Shown piece after piece: positions 18,460-25,783 of a DNA stretch of 42,351 bases. The position numbers were made by a program, and so were the translations under genes. The notes beneath the pieces are model-generated. The model did not search any database. It had not been told where the DNA came from and was given only the letters and a program-made list of their open reading frames with translations. Source of the DNA: Methanomassiliicoccaceae archaeon (GTDB lineage: Archaea; Thermoplasmatota; Thermoplasmata; Methanomassiliicoccales; Methanomethylophilaceae); NCBI GenBank assembly GCA_009778575.1, contig WRJJ01000005.1:1-42351 (forward strand), in the 5' to 3' direction. Position 1 is the first letter of the stretch. The number at the start of each line of letters is the position of its first letter.

Positions 18460-18963
18460 ATGAGAGTCAGCGTTGAAAAATTCGTGGGTCATCTGCGGGA
18501 CGCAGGGGCCGAGGTCGTGGAACTCTCTCCTCCGGAAATGAGGGACTACAAGAACAAATGGTTCAGAAACTTCGTTCCTTCGGAAAAAGACAGCGACAGG
18601 CTGAGGGCAGACTGCCTCGGTATTGACGATGATAATCTCACCTCGGAAGAACATAACATCGATGCAAGGAGATACAACACAAGAGGGTTCCTGTGGTTTG
18701 TTTACAGGAATGAAGCGGTAACCGGGTGCATAAAAGGCGGCTATGCGAAAGTGGCTTTCGACAAACAAGCCAAGGAAGATATGGTCCTTGTGGACAATTT
18801 CACCCGCGAGAATTCGGCATTCATCATCAAAGGCGCCCCTCACATCAAAGCCAAAGACATAGATCGACTGGAAGACGTGACGCTTACCGCGGCAGATTTC
18901 AGTTGGACGTATTCGAAGACCCACGAAGAATGGTTGTTCGGACCGTATTTTTATAAAAACTGA
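18460..18963 (+). CDS. Hypothetical protein, DUF4275-like
   Basis: 167 residues from the ATG at 18460. The frame continues upstream to a TTG at 18367, but that stretch is Arg/Lys-rich and not convincing. There is no signal peptide or membrane helix. The second half has R-G-F-L-W-F-V, A-K-V-A-F-D-K-Q and a C-terminal W-T-Y-S-K-T-H-E then F-G-P-Y-F. These resemble, from memory, DUF4275 proteins known mainly from Firmicutes, whose function is unknown; this match should be tested. It is a single gene on its strand between tRNA-Ser and the amidohydrolase, so context gives no role. Acquisition by transfer is possible if the family match holds. Confidence 0.7.
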   Translation: MRVSVEKFVGHLRDAGAEVVELSPPEMRDYKNKWFRNFVPSEKDSDRLRADCLGIDDDNLTSEEHNIDARRYNTRGFLWFVYRNEAVTGCIKGGYAKVAFDKQAKEDMVLVDNFTRENSAFIIKGAPHIKAKDIDRLEDVTLTAADFSWTYSKTHEEWLFGPYFYKN

Positions 18964-19018
18964 TCACGAAAGGATATATGCTTGTTACAAAAGCAGATCC
19001 GCCGGGCAGTCAGGATGA

Positions 19019-19825
19019 TCAGAGGACATCCGGACGCCAGTTGATGTCTATCCTTCTGTCGTCCAGGTGTCTCCTTTCTTTTCTTGCGTTCGTTATGACC
19101 TCTTTGTCAACAAAGACGCAGAGAATCCCTTCCTTATCATCCAATTCGCTGATGGTGTTTCCCAACGGGCCGACAAGCCGGGATGATCCGTAGAATCCCA
19201 GGTCCCCGGAACCTCCGGCGCTGTTCACGAACACAGTATAAAGAAGATTTTCAAGGGAACGCGCAGGCAGGATCCTCTCATAATAAGGCTTGGACGGTGA
19301 CGCTGAGGCTGCGATGCAGACGTTGATATCCGAACAGGAAAGGGCGTAGTTCCTGTATATCTCGGGGAAGAATATGTCGTAACATATGGACAGGCCGAAT
19401 GTCATGCCTTTAAAAGAACACAGCACCGGGTTATCGCCTTTGATGAAATCCTTCTCATTGTATACCCCAAAACGTGCCAGATACAGCTTGTCATATCTGG
19501 TGGTATCGGCGGGGGTTATGAAAAACAAGGAGTTCTTGATCCCGTTGGAAGAGTACGACGGGGCGCCCACCAGTACCGCGACATCCTTCTCTAAGCACCA
19601 GAGCCTGATCTTATCCGTGGCGTATTGCACATCATCGGAGAGAAAGGCGTAATCGGCACCGTAGCCGGTCAGGAAAAGCTCCGGGAATATGTAGACATCA
19701 GACCTTGTTTGCGATATCACGCTCATTATCTTGTCCAGGTTTGCCCCCACATCGCCTACCGCCGCTTCGCATTGGCACAATGCCAGCCTTATTCCCATGG
19801 CGGACATATGATTATGCCAGAACAT
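19019..19825 (-). CDS. Carbon-nitrogen hydrolase (nitrilase superfamily amidase)
   Basis: A cytoplasmic amidase-fold hydrolase of up to 268 residues. The catalytic triad positions are visible: Glu in F-P-E-L-F-L-T-G-Y, Lys in Y-D-K-L-Y-L, and Cys in I-C-Y-D-I-F-F-P-E. Length matches stand-alone amidases (omega-amidase, NAD-synthetase glutaminase type). Starts at 19825, 19807 and 19798 are all possible and none has a ribosome site. A TATA element about 25 bases before 19825 favours that one, as a leaderless mRNA. It is divergent from nadE. A role as the separate glutaminase that feeds ammonia to NadE is attractive but is inference. Confidence 0.85.
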   Translation of the reverse strand: MFWHNHMSAMGIRLALCQCEAAVGDVGANLDKIMSVISQTRSDVYIFPELFLTGYGADYAFLSDDVQYATDKIRLWCLEKDVAVLVGAPSYSSNGIKNSLFFITPADTTRYDKLYLARFGVYNEKDFIKGDNPVLCSFKGMTFGLSICYDIFFPEIYRNYALSCSDINVCIAASASPSKPYYERILPARSLENLLYTVFVNSAGGSGDLGFYGSSRLVGPLGNTISELDDKEGILCVFVDKEVITNARKERRHLDDRRIDINWRPDVL

Positions 19826-19846
19826 AATACTTATGCGGATGGCGGG

Positions 19847-19855
19847 TAATTAATA
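19847..19855. promoter_or_regulatory. Shared bidirectional TATA element between amidohydrolase and nadE
   Basis: TAATTAATA lies midway in the 51-bp gap. Its palindromic core TAATTA is about 25 bases from the ATG at 19825 (minus) and about 27 bases from the ATG at 19877 (plus). Neither start has a ribosome site. This fits one TATA box driving two leaderless transcripts. Confidence 0.5.
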
Positions 19856-19876
19856 CACAGAACGCCATTCACCTGT

Positions 19877-20674
19877 ATGGCAGGCAGAAAGCTCCACTGC
19901 ATCACTAATGAAGACATCGAGGCCATTGTCGAGTTCATAAGGAAGGTCGCGGAGAACACAGGATGCAAAGGCTTTTCTGTGGGCATGAGCGGGGGCTTGG
20001 ACTCCGCCGTGACAACGAAGCTCTGCGCCGATGCGGTCGGAGCCGAGAATATCCTCAACATATTCATGCCGTCCGTATTCACGCCTCCGGCGGATTATAT
20101 TTTAACAAAGGATCTGTGCAGAAAGTGGGGGACGGACTACAAGGTGATAGACGTGCAGCCGGCCATAAACACTTTCACGGGGATGCTGTTCTCTAACATC
20201 GAGGCACCCTTAGAAAAAGGGAATATAACCGCCAGGTGCAGGATGATCATACTCTACAACAGAGCAAAGAAGATGGACTACCTTGTTGCTGGCACATCCA
20301 ACAGAAGCGAGAATATGATGGGATACTTCACAAAATTCGGCGACGGCGCTTCGGATGTCATGCCGATAATCGGCCTTTACAAAACCCAGGTGCGGCAGGC
20401 AGCGGAACTGATAGGCGTTCCAAAGGAGATCATAAGCAAGGTCCCGTCCGCAGGCCTGTGGGAAGGGCAGACCGATGAAGAGGAGATGGGGATAACCTAT
20501 CGGGACTTGGATATAGTGCTGAACGGGATAGCTTTCGGCCTGACGGACGAAGAGATATGCGCGGATGTTGACATAGGGGGACAGAAGGTCTCGGAAGTGA
20601 GAGAGCAGGTCGAGAGAATGAAGCACAAAAGACTGCCCCCCATACATCCAAAAACTAATTTCAACGATCCCTGA
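19877..20674 (+). CDS. nadE: NH3-dependent NAD+ synthetase
   Basis: It makes NAD+ from nicotinate adenine dinucleotide, ATP and ammonia, the last step of NAD synthesis. 265 residues, the size of the ammonia-dependent form without a glutaminase domain. The ATP-pyrophosphatase P-loop S-G-G-L-D-S is at residues 38-43. G-T-S-N-R-S-E and K-F-G-D-G-A-S-D (about 139-158) are family motifs, and P-S-A-G-L-W-E-G-Q-T-D-E-E (about 192-204) follows. There is no ribosome site; the ATG lies about 27 bases after the shared TATA box, so a leaderless start is likely. Confidence 0.93.
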   Translation: MAGRKLHCITNEDIEAIVEFIRKVAENTGCKGFSVGMSGGLDSAVTTKLCADAVGAENILNIFMPSVFTPPADYILTKDLCRKWGTDYKVIDVQPAINTFTGMLFSNIEAPLEKGNITARCRMIILYNRAKKMDYLVAGTSNRSENMMGYFTKFGDGASDVMPIIGLYKTQVRQAAELIGVPKEIISKVPSAGLWEGQTDEEEMGITYRDLDIVLNGIAFGLTDEEICADVDIGGQKVSEVREQVERMKHKRLPPIHPKTNFNDP

Positions 20675-20688
20675 CGTTCAGAAAATTA

Positions 20689-20697
20689 TATTAGTGA
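20689..20697 (+). promoter_or_regulatory. TATA box of tRNA-Glu
   Basis: TTATATTA is centred about 25 bases upstream of the mature 5' end of the tRNA at 20719. Confidence 0.5.
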
Positions 20698-20718
20698 AAT
20701 CGCAATCTTGGGAATCAA

Positions 20719-20791
20719 GCTCCTATAGTGTAGCGGCCAATCATGAAGCCCTCTCGAGGCTTCGACTCGGGTTCAAATCCCGATGGGAGCA
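20719..20791 (+). tRNA. tRNA-Glu(CTC)
   Basis: A 73-base cloverleaf. Acceptor GCTCCTA pairs with TGGGAGC with one G-T wobble. The anticodon loop CTCTCGA gives CTC (reads GAG), with stem AAGCC / GGCTT. The T arm is CTCGG-GTTCAAAT-CCCGA. The discriminator is A and CCA is not encoded. Confidence 0.95.
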
Positions 20792-21054
20792 CTTATTCCA
20801 CCACTCAGGTATGGCTTCGCGGACTCAATTCTCGACAGGTTCATTTCCAAACAAGGGTACTCATTCTAATTTGCCATTAGTTGTTCAAACCATGTCAGTG
20901 AATGTACACGTTACCTTTTTTGAACGCAAAAGAAAAATATTATTTTTTCAACGCTGGCCGTGAACAACCGGATCATGGTCAACGAACATATCACACCTGC
21001 CTGAGGTCTCCCTGCCGCAGGCTTGCATTTTCCGAACATGCGGACGGGATGCGG
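20792..21054. other. Intergenic stretch without recognisable gene
   Basis: 263 bp between tRNA-Glu and the 3' end of the methyltransferase gene. A T6 tract at 20913-20918 may end the tRNA transcript. A T6 tract at 20943-20948 follows an A-rich run. I see no credible coding frame, tRNA or repeat here. Confidence 0.6.
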
Positions 21055-21690
21055 TCATTGTTTTTCGCCGATGATGATGTGATATTCTTCATCGCTTTGA
21101 TCGAAGATAACGGACAGACCGGCCTTGATGAACATGGCCTCCAGTTCTTCTATATGCGGCAGCACGTCCCTCCGTATATGGTGGCTGCTGTGGCTGTGAA
21201 CGTGGTTGATGTGATCGCGCGACGAGGAGTGGGCTATAGCAAACCTGCCTCCGCGTTTCAGTGCTTTGGAGAAAATATCGATCGCCTTTTGGTGGTCGGT
21301 AAAATGGGGGAAGCACGAGTAGCACATGACCGTATCAAATTCTCCGTCGCAGCTAAGATCGTATACATCGGCGGTCTCGAAGGCGATATTAGGATAGCCG
21401 GCAGGCGGGAATTTTTCTTTGCATTTTGATATCATCTTTTCCGAAAAATCCACTCCCAGGACCGAGCCCGTTATCAGGTGTTCGCAGTAAAAAGGTATCA
21501 TCACCCCCGTACCGGTTCCCACATCAAGTATCCTTTCTTCCCCTTTCAGTTCGAGAAGGGATACGATGTATCGGATCTTCTCCCCGTCATGCACGGTGAT
21601 GGTGTCCCACTCGCCGGCGAGCCTGTCAAAGAATTCCTTCTGGTCTCTTCCCGGCGCCGAGCCGTGTTCTCCGCAGTGATTGTATTCCAT
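21055..21690 (-). CDS. Class I SAM-dependent methyltransferase
   Basis: 211 residues, soluble. The AdoMet-binding motif I is I-L-D-V-G-T-G-T-G-V (about 55-64). G-V-D-F-S-E-K-M (about 79-86) is the ribose-binding acidic turn, and F-D-T-V-M-C-Y-S-C-F-P-H is motif IV. A His-rich stretch, H-I-N-H-V-H-S-H-S-S-H-H, lies at about 160-171 and could bind metal. It is the last gene of the ABC transporter operon, 9 bases after the ATPase gene, which links it to handling of the imported compound (iron chelate, corrinoid or other metallophore). The methyl acceptor is unknown. Confidence 0.85.
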   Translation of the reverse strand: MEYNHCGEHGSAPGRDQKEFFDRLAGEWDTITVHDGEKIRYIVSLLELKGEERILDVGTGTGVMIPFYCEHLITGSVLGVDFSEKMISKCKEKFPPAGYPNIAFETADVYDLSCDGEFDTVMCYSCFPHFTDHQKAIDIFSKALKRGGRFAIAHSSSRDHINHVHSHSSHHIRRDVLPHIEELEAMFIKAGLSVIFDQSDEEYHIIIGEKQ

Positions 21691-21699
21691 CTCGTTCCC

Positions 21700-22455
21700 T
21701 CATTTCGGTATTATTATCGGTATCCCGTTGATCCTTTCAACGACCGCGTCCACATGGTATGCGGACCTTATGTTCTGGGGAGTGATGACCTCGTGGCCTC
21801 CCGCAGCGAATATCCTCCCTCCGTGCATCATCACGAACTTATCCGAATACCGTACCGCAAGATTCAGATCGTGTATCGTCATCACGGCCGCCATGTGGTT
21901 CCTCCGGACGATCTTCTGAATGGTCTTCATGATCATATGCTGATTTGAGATGTCAAGACTGCTCGTCGGCTCATCCATGAGAATGACATCGGGCTGCTGC
22001 GCAAGGGCTCTGGCTATTTGAACAAGCTGATATTCTCCGCCGCTGATCTCATCCACGTATCTGAGCGACATCTCCTTCAGACCCATAAGTTCAATGATGC
22101 GGCCGGTAAGCTTAAGGTCCTTCTCCGTGGCGTCCCAGTCTATGTACGGCCGTCTCCCTAGAAGGACGGCGTCAAAGACGGTCATCCTTGAGACATCTCC
22201 TCTTTGGGGAACATACCCCATTCTTTTTGCCGCTTCTCTCCTGCTTATCCGGTGCATATCGGCGCCGTCTATCATCACGGTGCCGCCTTTAGGCTCAAGG
22301 ACATTGTTCAAACATTTCAACAAGGTGGTCTTCCCCACGCCGTTCGGCCCGAGAAGCGTGACGACCTCGTCCCTCTCCACGCTGAAGGAAACGTCCTCCA
22401 GCGTGGGTACGCTGCCGTAGGAAAATTCGATACCGTTCACCTCCAGGAACATCAC
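21700..22455 (-). CDS. FecE/BtuD-type ABC transporter ATP-binding protein
   Basis: 251 residues. Walker A is G-P-N-G-V-G-K-T-T, the signature is S-G-G-E-Y-Q-L-V-Q-I-A-R-A-L, Walker B is [12 protein letters not shown], and the H-loop is M-T-I-H-D-L-N. The class energises import of iron-siderophores, haem or cobalamin. The start overlaps the permease stop by 4 bp, so translation is coupled. Confidence 0.92.
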   Translation of the reverse strand: MMFLEVNGIEFSYGSVPTLEDVSFSVERDEVVTLLGPNGVGKTTLLKCLNNVLEPKGGTVMIDGADMHRISRREAAKRMGYVPQRGDVSRMTVFDAVLLGRRPYIDWDATEKDLKLTGRIIELMGLKEMSLRYVDEISGGEYQLVQIARALAQQPDVILMDEPTSSLDISNQHMIMKTIQKIVRRNHMAAVMTIHDLNLAVRYSDKFVMMHGGRIFAAGGHEVITPQNIRSAYHVDAVVERINGIPIIIPK

Positions 22456-23576
22456 CTGTACCTCCTTATCAGCAGATAGATGAACAGCGGGCCGCCCAGT
22501 AAAGAGGTTATTATTCCGACAGGTATTACCATCGGGCCCATGATCGTCATTCCAACCATGTCGGAAACAAGCAATATCAGCGCACCGATCACCATCGCTG
22601 CAGGTATCAGATACCTGTGGTCGCCGCCGATAACCATGCGGGCTATATGCGGCCCCAGAAGGCCTATGAATGCTATTATTCCGAAGAAAGAGACTATGAC
22701 CGATGACACGAGGACGGCAAGGACCATTCCTATGGTCCTTTCTCTTTCAGTGTTGATCCCCAACCCTTTCGCGGTCTCTTCTCCGGCATCCATTGCGTTA
22801 TAGTCCCAACGACGGTAGATAAAATACAAAGCGATGGGCAACAGAACGGCGAAGACGATAAGATCCCAATTCCACGTCGCCCTTCCCATGTTGCCAAACA
22901 TCCACGTGACTATGTTTGCAAGCTGAGTATCGGATGCTATGTACTGCATGAAGGACAGGCCGGCAGTGAAGATGGCGCTTATCGCTATCCCTGCCAATAT
23001 CATTGTTTCCGCACTTACCCTTGTGATTCTTACTAACAACAGTATCAAAGCGGTAGCCAAGAGACTGAACAGGAATGCGCTGATCGTTGTGACATAGGGG
23101 TTATCAATCGACATGAATGATGAAAGGCCGGTTCCTGCCTGCAAGAATATTATTGAAAAAGAGGCACCGAAAGCCGCCGCGCTCGATAACCCGAGAGTAA
23201 ACGGTGAAGCGAGAGGATTGCGCAGGACGCATTGCATCACCACTCCCGCCACGGCGAGTCCCGCGCCTACGAGAACACACGCCACGATGCGAACCATTCT
23301 GACGTCCCATACAATGCGTCCGAGTCCTGATGTGTCAAGAGTGAAAATATATCTCAGCACATCAAGGAATGGTATGTCCATGGCACCCACGTATGAGGCT
23401 GCGAACACCCCTAGGAGAAGTACGACCGCACAAAACAGAATGAACCAGGACTTTCTCTTCACGTATGATCTGTATTCCCTGTACGTTGCGGATGTTTCCA
23501 CACCGTCTTCGGAGTGAAGATCGTATATCTCGTCGTTATCGAGGTTTACTATTGTCCTGTCGTGCGCGTCAATCAC
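22452..23576 (-). CDS. FecCD/BtuC-type ABC transporter permease
   Basis: 374 residues with about ten membrane helices from residue 42 onward. Family motifs are V-R-M-V-R-I-V-A-C-V-L-V-G-A-G-L-A-V-A-G, N-P-L-A-S-P-F-T-L-G-L-S-S-A-A-A-F-G, and G-I-I-A-F-I-G-L-L-G-P-H-I-A-R-M. The start is a GTG without a clear ribosome site. The first 40 residues are a polar, acidic N-terminal extension not usual for FecCD proteins. It forms the channel for a siderophore-, haem- or corrinoid-type substrate. It lies 25 bases after the binding-protein gene. Confidence 0.9.
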   Translation of the reverse strand: MIDAHDRTIVNLDNDEIYDLHSEDGVETSATYREYRSYVKRKSWFILFCAVVLLLGVFAASYVGAMDIPFLDVLRYIFTLDTSGLGRIVWDVRMVRIVACVLVGAGLAVAGVVMQCVLRNPLASPFTLGLSSAAAFGASFSIIFLQAGTGLSSFMSIDNPYVTTISAFLFSLLATALILLLVRITRVSAETMILAGIAISAIFTAGLSFMQYIASDTQLANIVTWMFGNMGRATWNWDLIVFAVLLPIALYFIYRRWDYNAMDAGEETAKGLGINTERERTIGMVLAVLVSSVIVSFFGIIAFIGLLGPHIARMVIGGDHRYLIPAAMVIGALILLVSDMVGMTIMGPMVIPVGIITSLLGGPLFIYLLIRRYR

Positions 23577-23601
23577 CGTCTGTGATAAAGTTTAAAGAGG
23601 T

Positions 23602-24699
23602 TTACAAAATGATTTTCTTACAACCGCCGCCGCCATAGCCTGCTTGCGCACCGGCTATGTCGGAATACGTCACATCGGTTCCGGGATAAAATAGTTGGAT
23701 TATCTCATTGGCCTTATCCTCAAAATTCCATCCCAATTCGCTGAATGTATCGACATCCGCTACACTTGCAACATAATATATGTTGATCAGCTGGTTGACC
23801 CAATTCGTTCCCCATGATTTGTAGGGCAACGTTTGATAGACATCTCCTGCAGATATGGCAGTTATGGATGCGAGGGTCCCCATGTGGTCATGTATAAAGT
23901 TGACCGACGAGGTCGCACCCATGCCGTCGATAAATATCATTTTAGGCTTACTGACGTTTACAGGTTCCTCATTTGCAAGGTCATAAGGCTGTTTGTTGTT
24001 CATTGAATCAGATACGTTCCTGATTCCAGAATATGTGAATGGCAGATAATCTCCCGTAGTTTTCAGGAACCCCCCCAGGCCGCGGAAGTTCATCCCACAT
24101 GCGTACGCGGACAGCTCCTCATCAGGGTGAACGTTATCGGTAATGTTTTTTATCATGGTTTTTATGCCGCTGACGATATCTTCTGCTCTCTCTTCCTCAC
24201 CGAACAGTTTCCCAAGCAGGGCTATCTGGTCGAAGAAAATGTCCGAATCGAACTCTACGTCTGCGTTTATCGCAAAGACCGGAACACCATATTTTCTCTG
24301 CTCTTCATTGAGAGCTGCAACATCAACTGAGGAAGAGATAATTAGGTCCACATTCGCCGATATGACCGCCTCGGTATTATCCGGATCCACGACCGGCAAG
24401 CCTTGTAAAAGGCCCTTAAGCACAAGCGTGTGCGTTCGGCTGTCTGTGCCTACAAAGCTTTCGTTGATATCGATATATTCAACTTTGTTCACTGCCTCAA
24501 AATAAGATACCAGTTGCAGCGAGCATGATTTTATCGCAAGTATCGAATTGATCTCATCCGGCACGGCGACCTCTCTGCCCCTGGCATCCGTGATGGTATC
24601 GCCGTTGACGCTGTTGTCCCGTGTCAGGATATAGACGACCCCCGCGCTTGCCAATATGATGACCGCAACCGCAAAGATCGCAACAAATTTGTTGTTCAT
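23602..24699 (-). CDS. FecB/BtuF-type ABC transporter substrate-binding protein with Gly4-Cys tail
   Basis: 365 residues. The frame opens at 24774, but the ATG at 24699 has a GAGGAAG site and begins a clear signal/anchor helix (residues 4-24), so I chose it. No lipobox Cys is present. The mature part starts T-I-T-D-A-R-G-R-E-V-A-V-P, the typical beginning of cluster III binding proteins for iron complexes and cobalamin. V-D-L-I-I-S-S-S-V-D-V is the first-lobe motif. The C-terminus is odd: after the last helix comes A-G-Y-G-G-G-G-C-K-K-I-I-L, a glycine run with a lone Cys. First gene of the transporter operon; the substrate is not determined by sequence. Confidence 0.88.
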   Translation of the reverse strand: MNNKFVAIFAVAVIILASAGVVYILTRDNSVNGDTITDARGREVAVPDEINSILAIKSCSLQLVSYFEAVNKVEYIDINESFVGTDSRTHTLVLKGLLQGLPVVDPDNTEAVISANVDLIISSSVDVAALNEEQRKYGVPVFAINADVEFDSDIFFDQIALLGKLFGEEERAEDIVSGIKTMIKNITDNVHPDEELSAYACGMNFRGLGGFLKTTGDYLPFTYSGIRNVSDSMNNKQPYDLANEEPVNVSKPKMIFIDGMGATSSVNFIHDHMGTLASITAISAGDVYQTLPYKSWGTNWVNQLINIYYVASVADVDTFSELGWNFEDKANEIIQLFYPGTDVTYSDIAGAQAGYGGGGCKKIIL

Positions 24700-24807
24700 T
24701 TTTCTTCCTCTTTTACAAATGATATTATGTAGTAACACCATATTGAAAAACGTGCTACTTAAACCTTCACACATACGCGTAACTTTATGGTAAATGGAAA
24801 AGAGCAG

Positions 24808-24829
24808 GCCGCCTTCACAGAAGGGCGGC
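24808..24829 (-). terminator. Hairpin downstream of the acetate transporter gene
   Basis: GCCGCCTTC pairs with GAAGGGCGGC with one bulged G. It lies downstream of the minus-strand gene ending at 24865. T-rich tracts (minus strand) occur between the stop and the hairpin and again just after it. Probable terminator region. Confidence 0.5.
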
Positions 24830-24864
24830 GCACTAAAAAGGGTTGGAAAAAGTTTGTTTTACGG

Positions 24865-25434
24865 TCATCCCAGAGGTATGACGGTCTTCCTGAGCTGCTC
24901 GTTCAGCACCTCTCCGAATGCGGTGTACATTGCGCTGCCTCCGCATATCAGCCCCACCGCCCCTGCAACATAGGCCACCTCGGATACCTCGCTCAGGTTC
25001 CTTATGGATACTATGAAGAACAGTACGGCCAGGGTGAAGAAGACCACCTGCAGCGCACGTGTGCCCCTCAGTGTCCCGATGAAGAGGAACAGCGTGAGGA
25101 TGCCCCATACGGCAAAGTATGCGCCGAGGGACACATTGTCCGCCGCCGCTCCGGGCAGCAATCCTGTGTTGATCAGCACGAAAGTAAGCCAGAACAAACC
25201 GTATGAAGTGAATGCGGTGGCTCCGAAGGTGTTGCCCTTCTTGAACTCGAATATTCCCGCGATCACCTGCGCGAGCCCCCCGTAGAATATTCCCATGGAC
25301 AGGATCGCCGAATCCAATCCGAACAGTCCTAAGTTGTGCAGTGACAGCAATACCGTGGTCATTCCGAACGCCAGAAGGCCCAGCCCCGCAGGGTTGGCAA
25401 TGTTGTATGCGAATGATGATTCATTATCAACCAT
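24865..25434 (-). CDS. GPR1/FUN34/YaaH (SatP) family acetate transporter
   Basis: 189 residues with six membrane helices. The family signature N-P-A-G-L-G-L-L-A-F-G-M-T-T is near the N-terminus, and G-I-F-Y-G-G-L-A-Q follows in helix 2. It moves acetate, or acetate with protons, across the membrane; methanogens of this type need acetate for biosynthesis, which is family knowledge plus inference. The frame extends upstream to 25581, but those 49 residues are polar and unlike the family. The ATG at 25434 has TTTTATAAAC centred about 26 bases upstream and no ribosome site, fitting a leaderless start. Confidence 0.88.
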   Translation of the reverse strand: MVDNESSFAYNIANPAGLGLLAFGMTTVLLSLHNLGLFGLDSAILSMGIFYGGLAQVIAGIFEFKKGNTFGATAFTSYGLFWLTFVLINTGLLPGAAADNVSLGAYFAVWGILTLFLFIGTLRGTRALQVVFFTLAVLFFIVSIRNLSEVSEVAYVAGAVGLICGGSAMYTAFGEVLNEQLRKTVIPLG

Positions 25435-25454
25435 AAGACCGCAAACCAACAGGT

Positions 25455-25464
25455 TGTTTATAAA
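25455..25464 (-). promoter_or_regulatory. TATA box of the acetate transporter gene
   Basis: TTTATAAA-type element on the minus strand, centred about 26 bases before the ATG at 25434. This spacing places transcription start at the ATG itself. Confidence 0.55.
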
Positions 25465-25783
25465 ATTGTACATGGCCGTATTCGACGAATGCCGAAAATA
25501 ACCATTTCCGTCAGTTGAATAGGTGCTGTTTGTTCGATCTTTTCGCAAATTATTGACATTTTCGAAATAAATGTATGCCATTAAATAATTAGTAAATATT
25601 CGTAAATTACGAATATTCTTTTGTTATATACAAATAAATTAGTGTTTGTCCGTTAGGTATATATGCAAATTCGTAATTACAATTCATTGTGATGAAGCGG
25701 ATCCCTCCAAGAAACGCATGTTTCAACTTCGAAGGGCCGCGTCACGCCAAAACACTATAGGAAATCTCAAAGGATTGATTATA

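Noticed and set aside
20694-20963. Open frame across tRNA-Glu
   Set aside because: It reads through the tRNA gene and its promoter and resembles no protein.
25646-25783. N-terminal extension of the giant phosphoesterase
   Set aside because: The extension would bury the signal peptide, which begins cleanly at the ATG at 25784.
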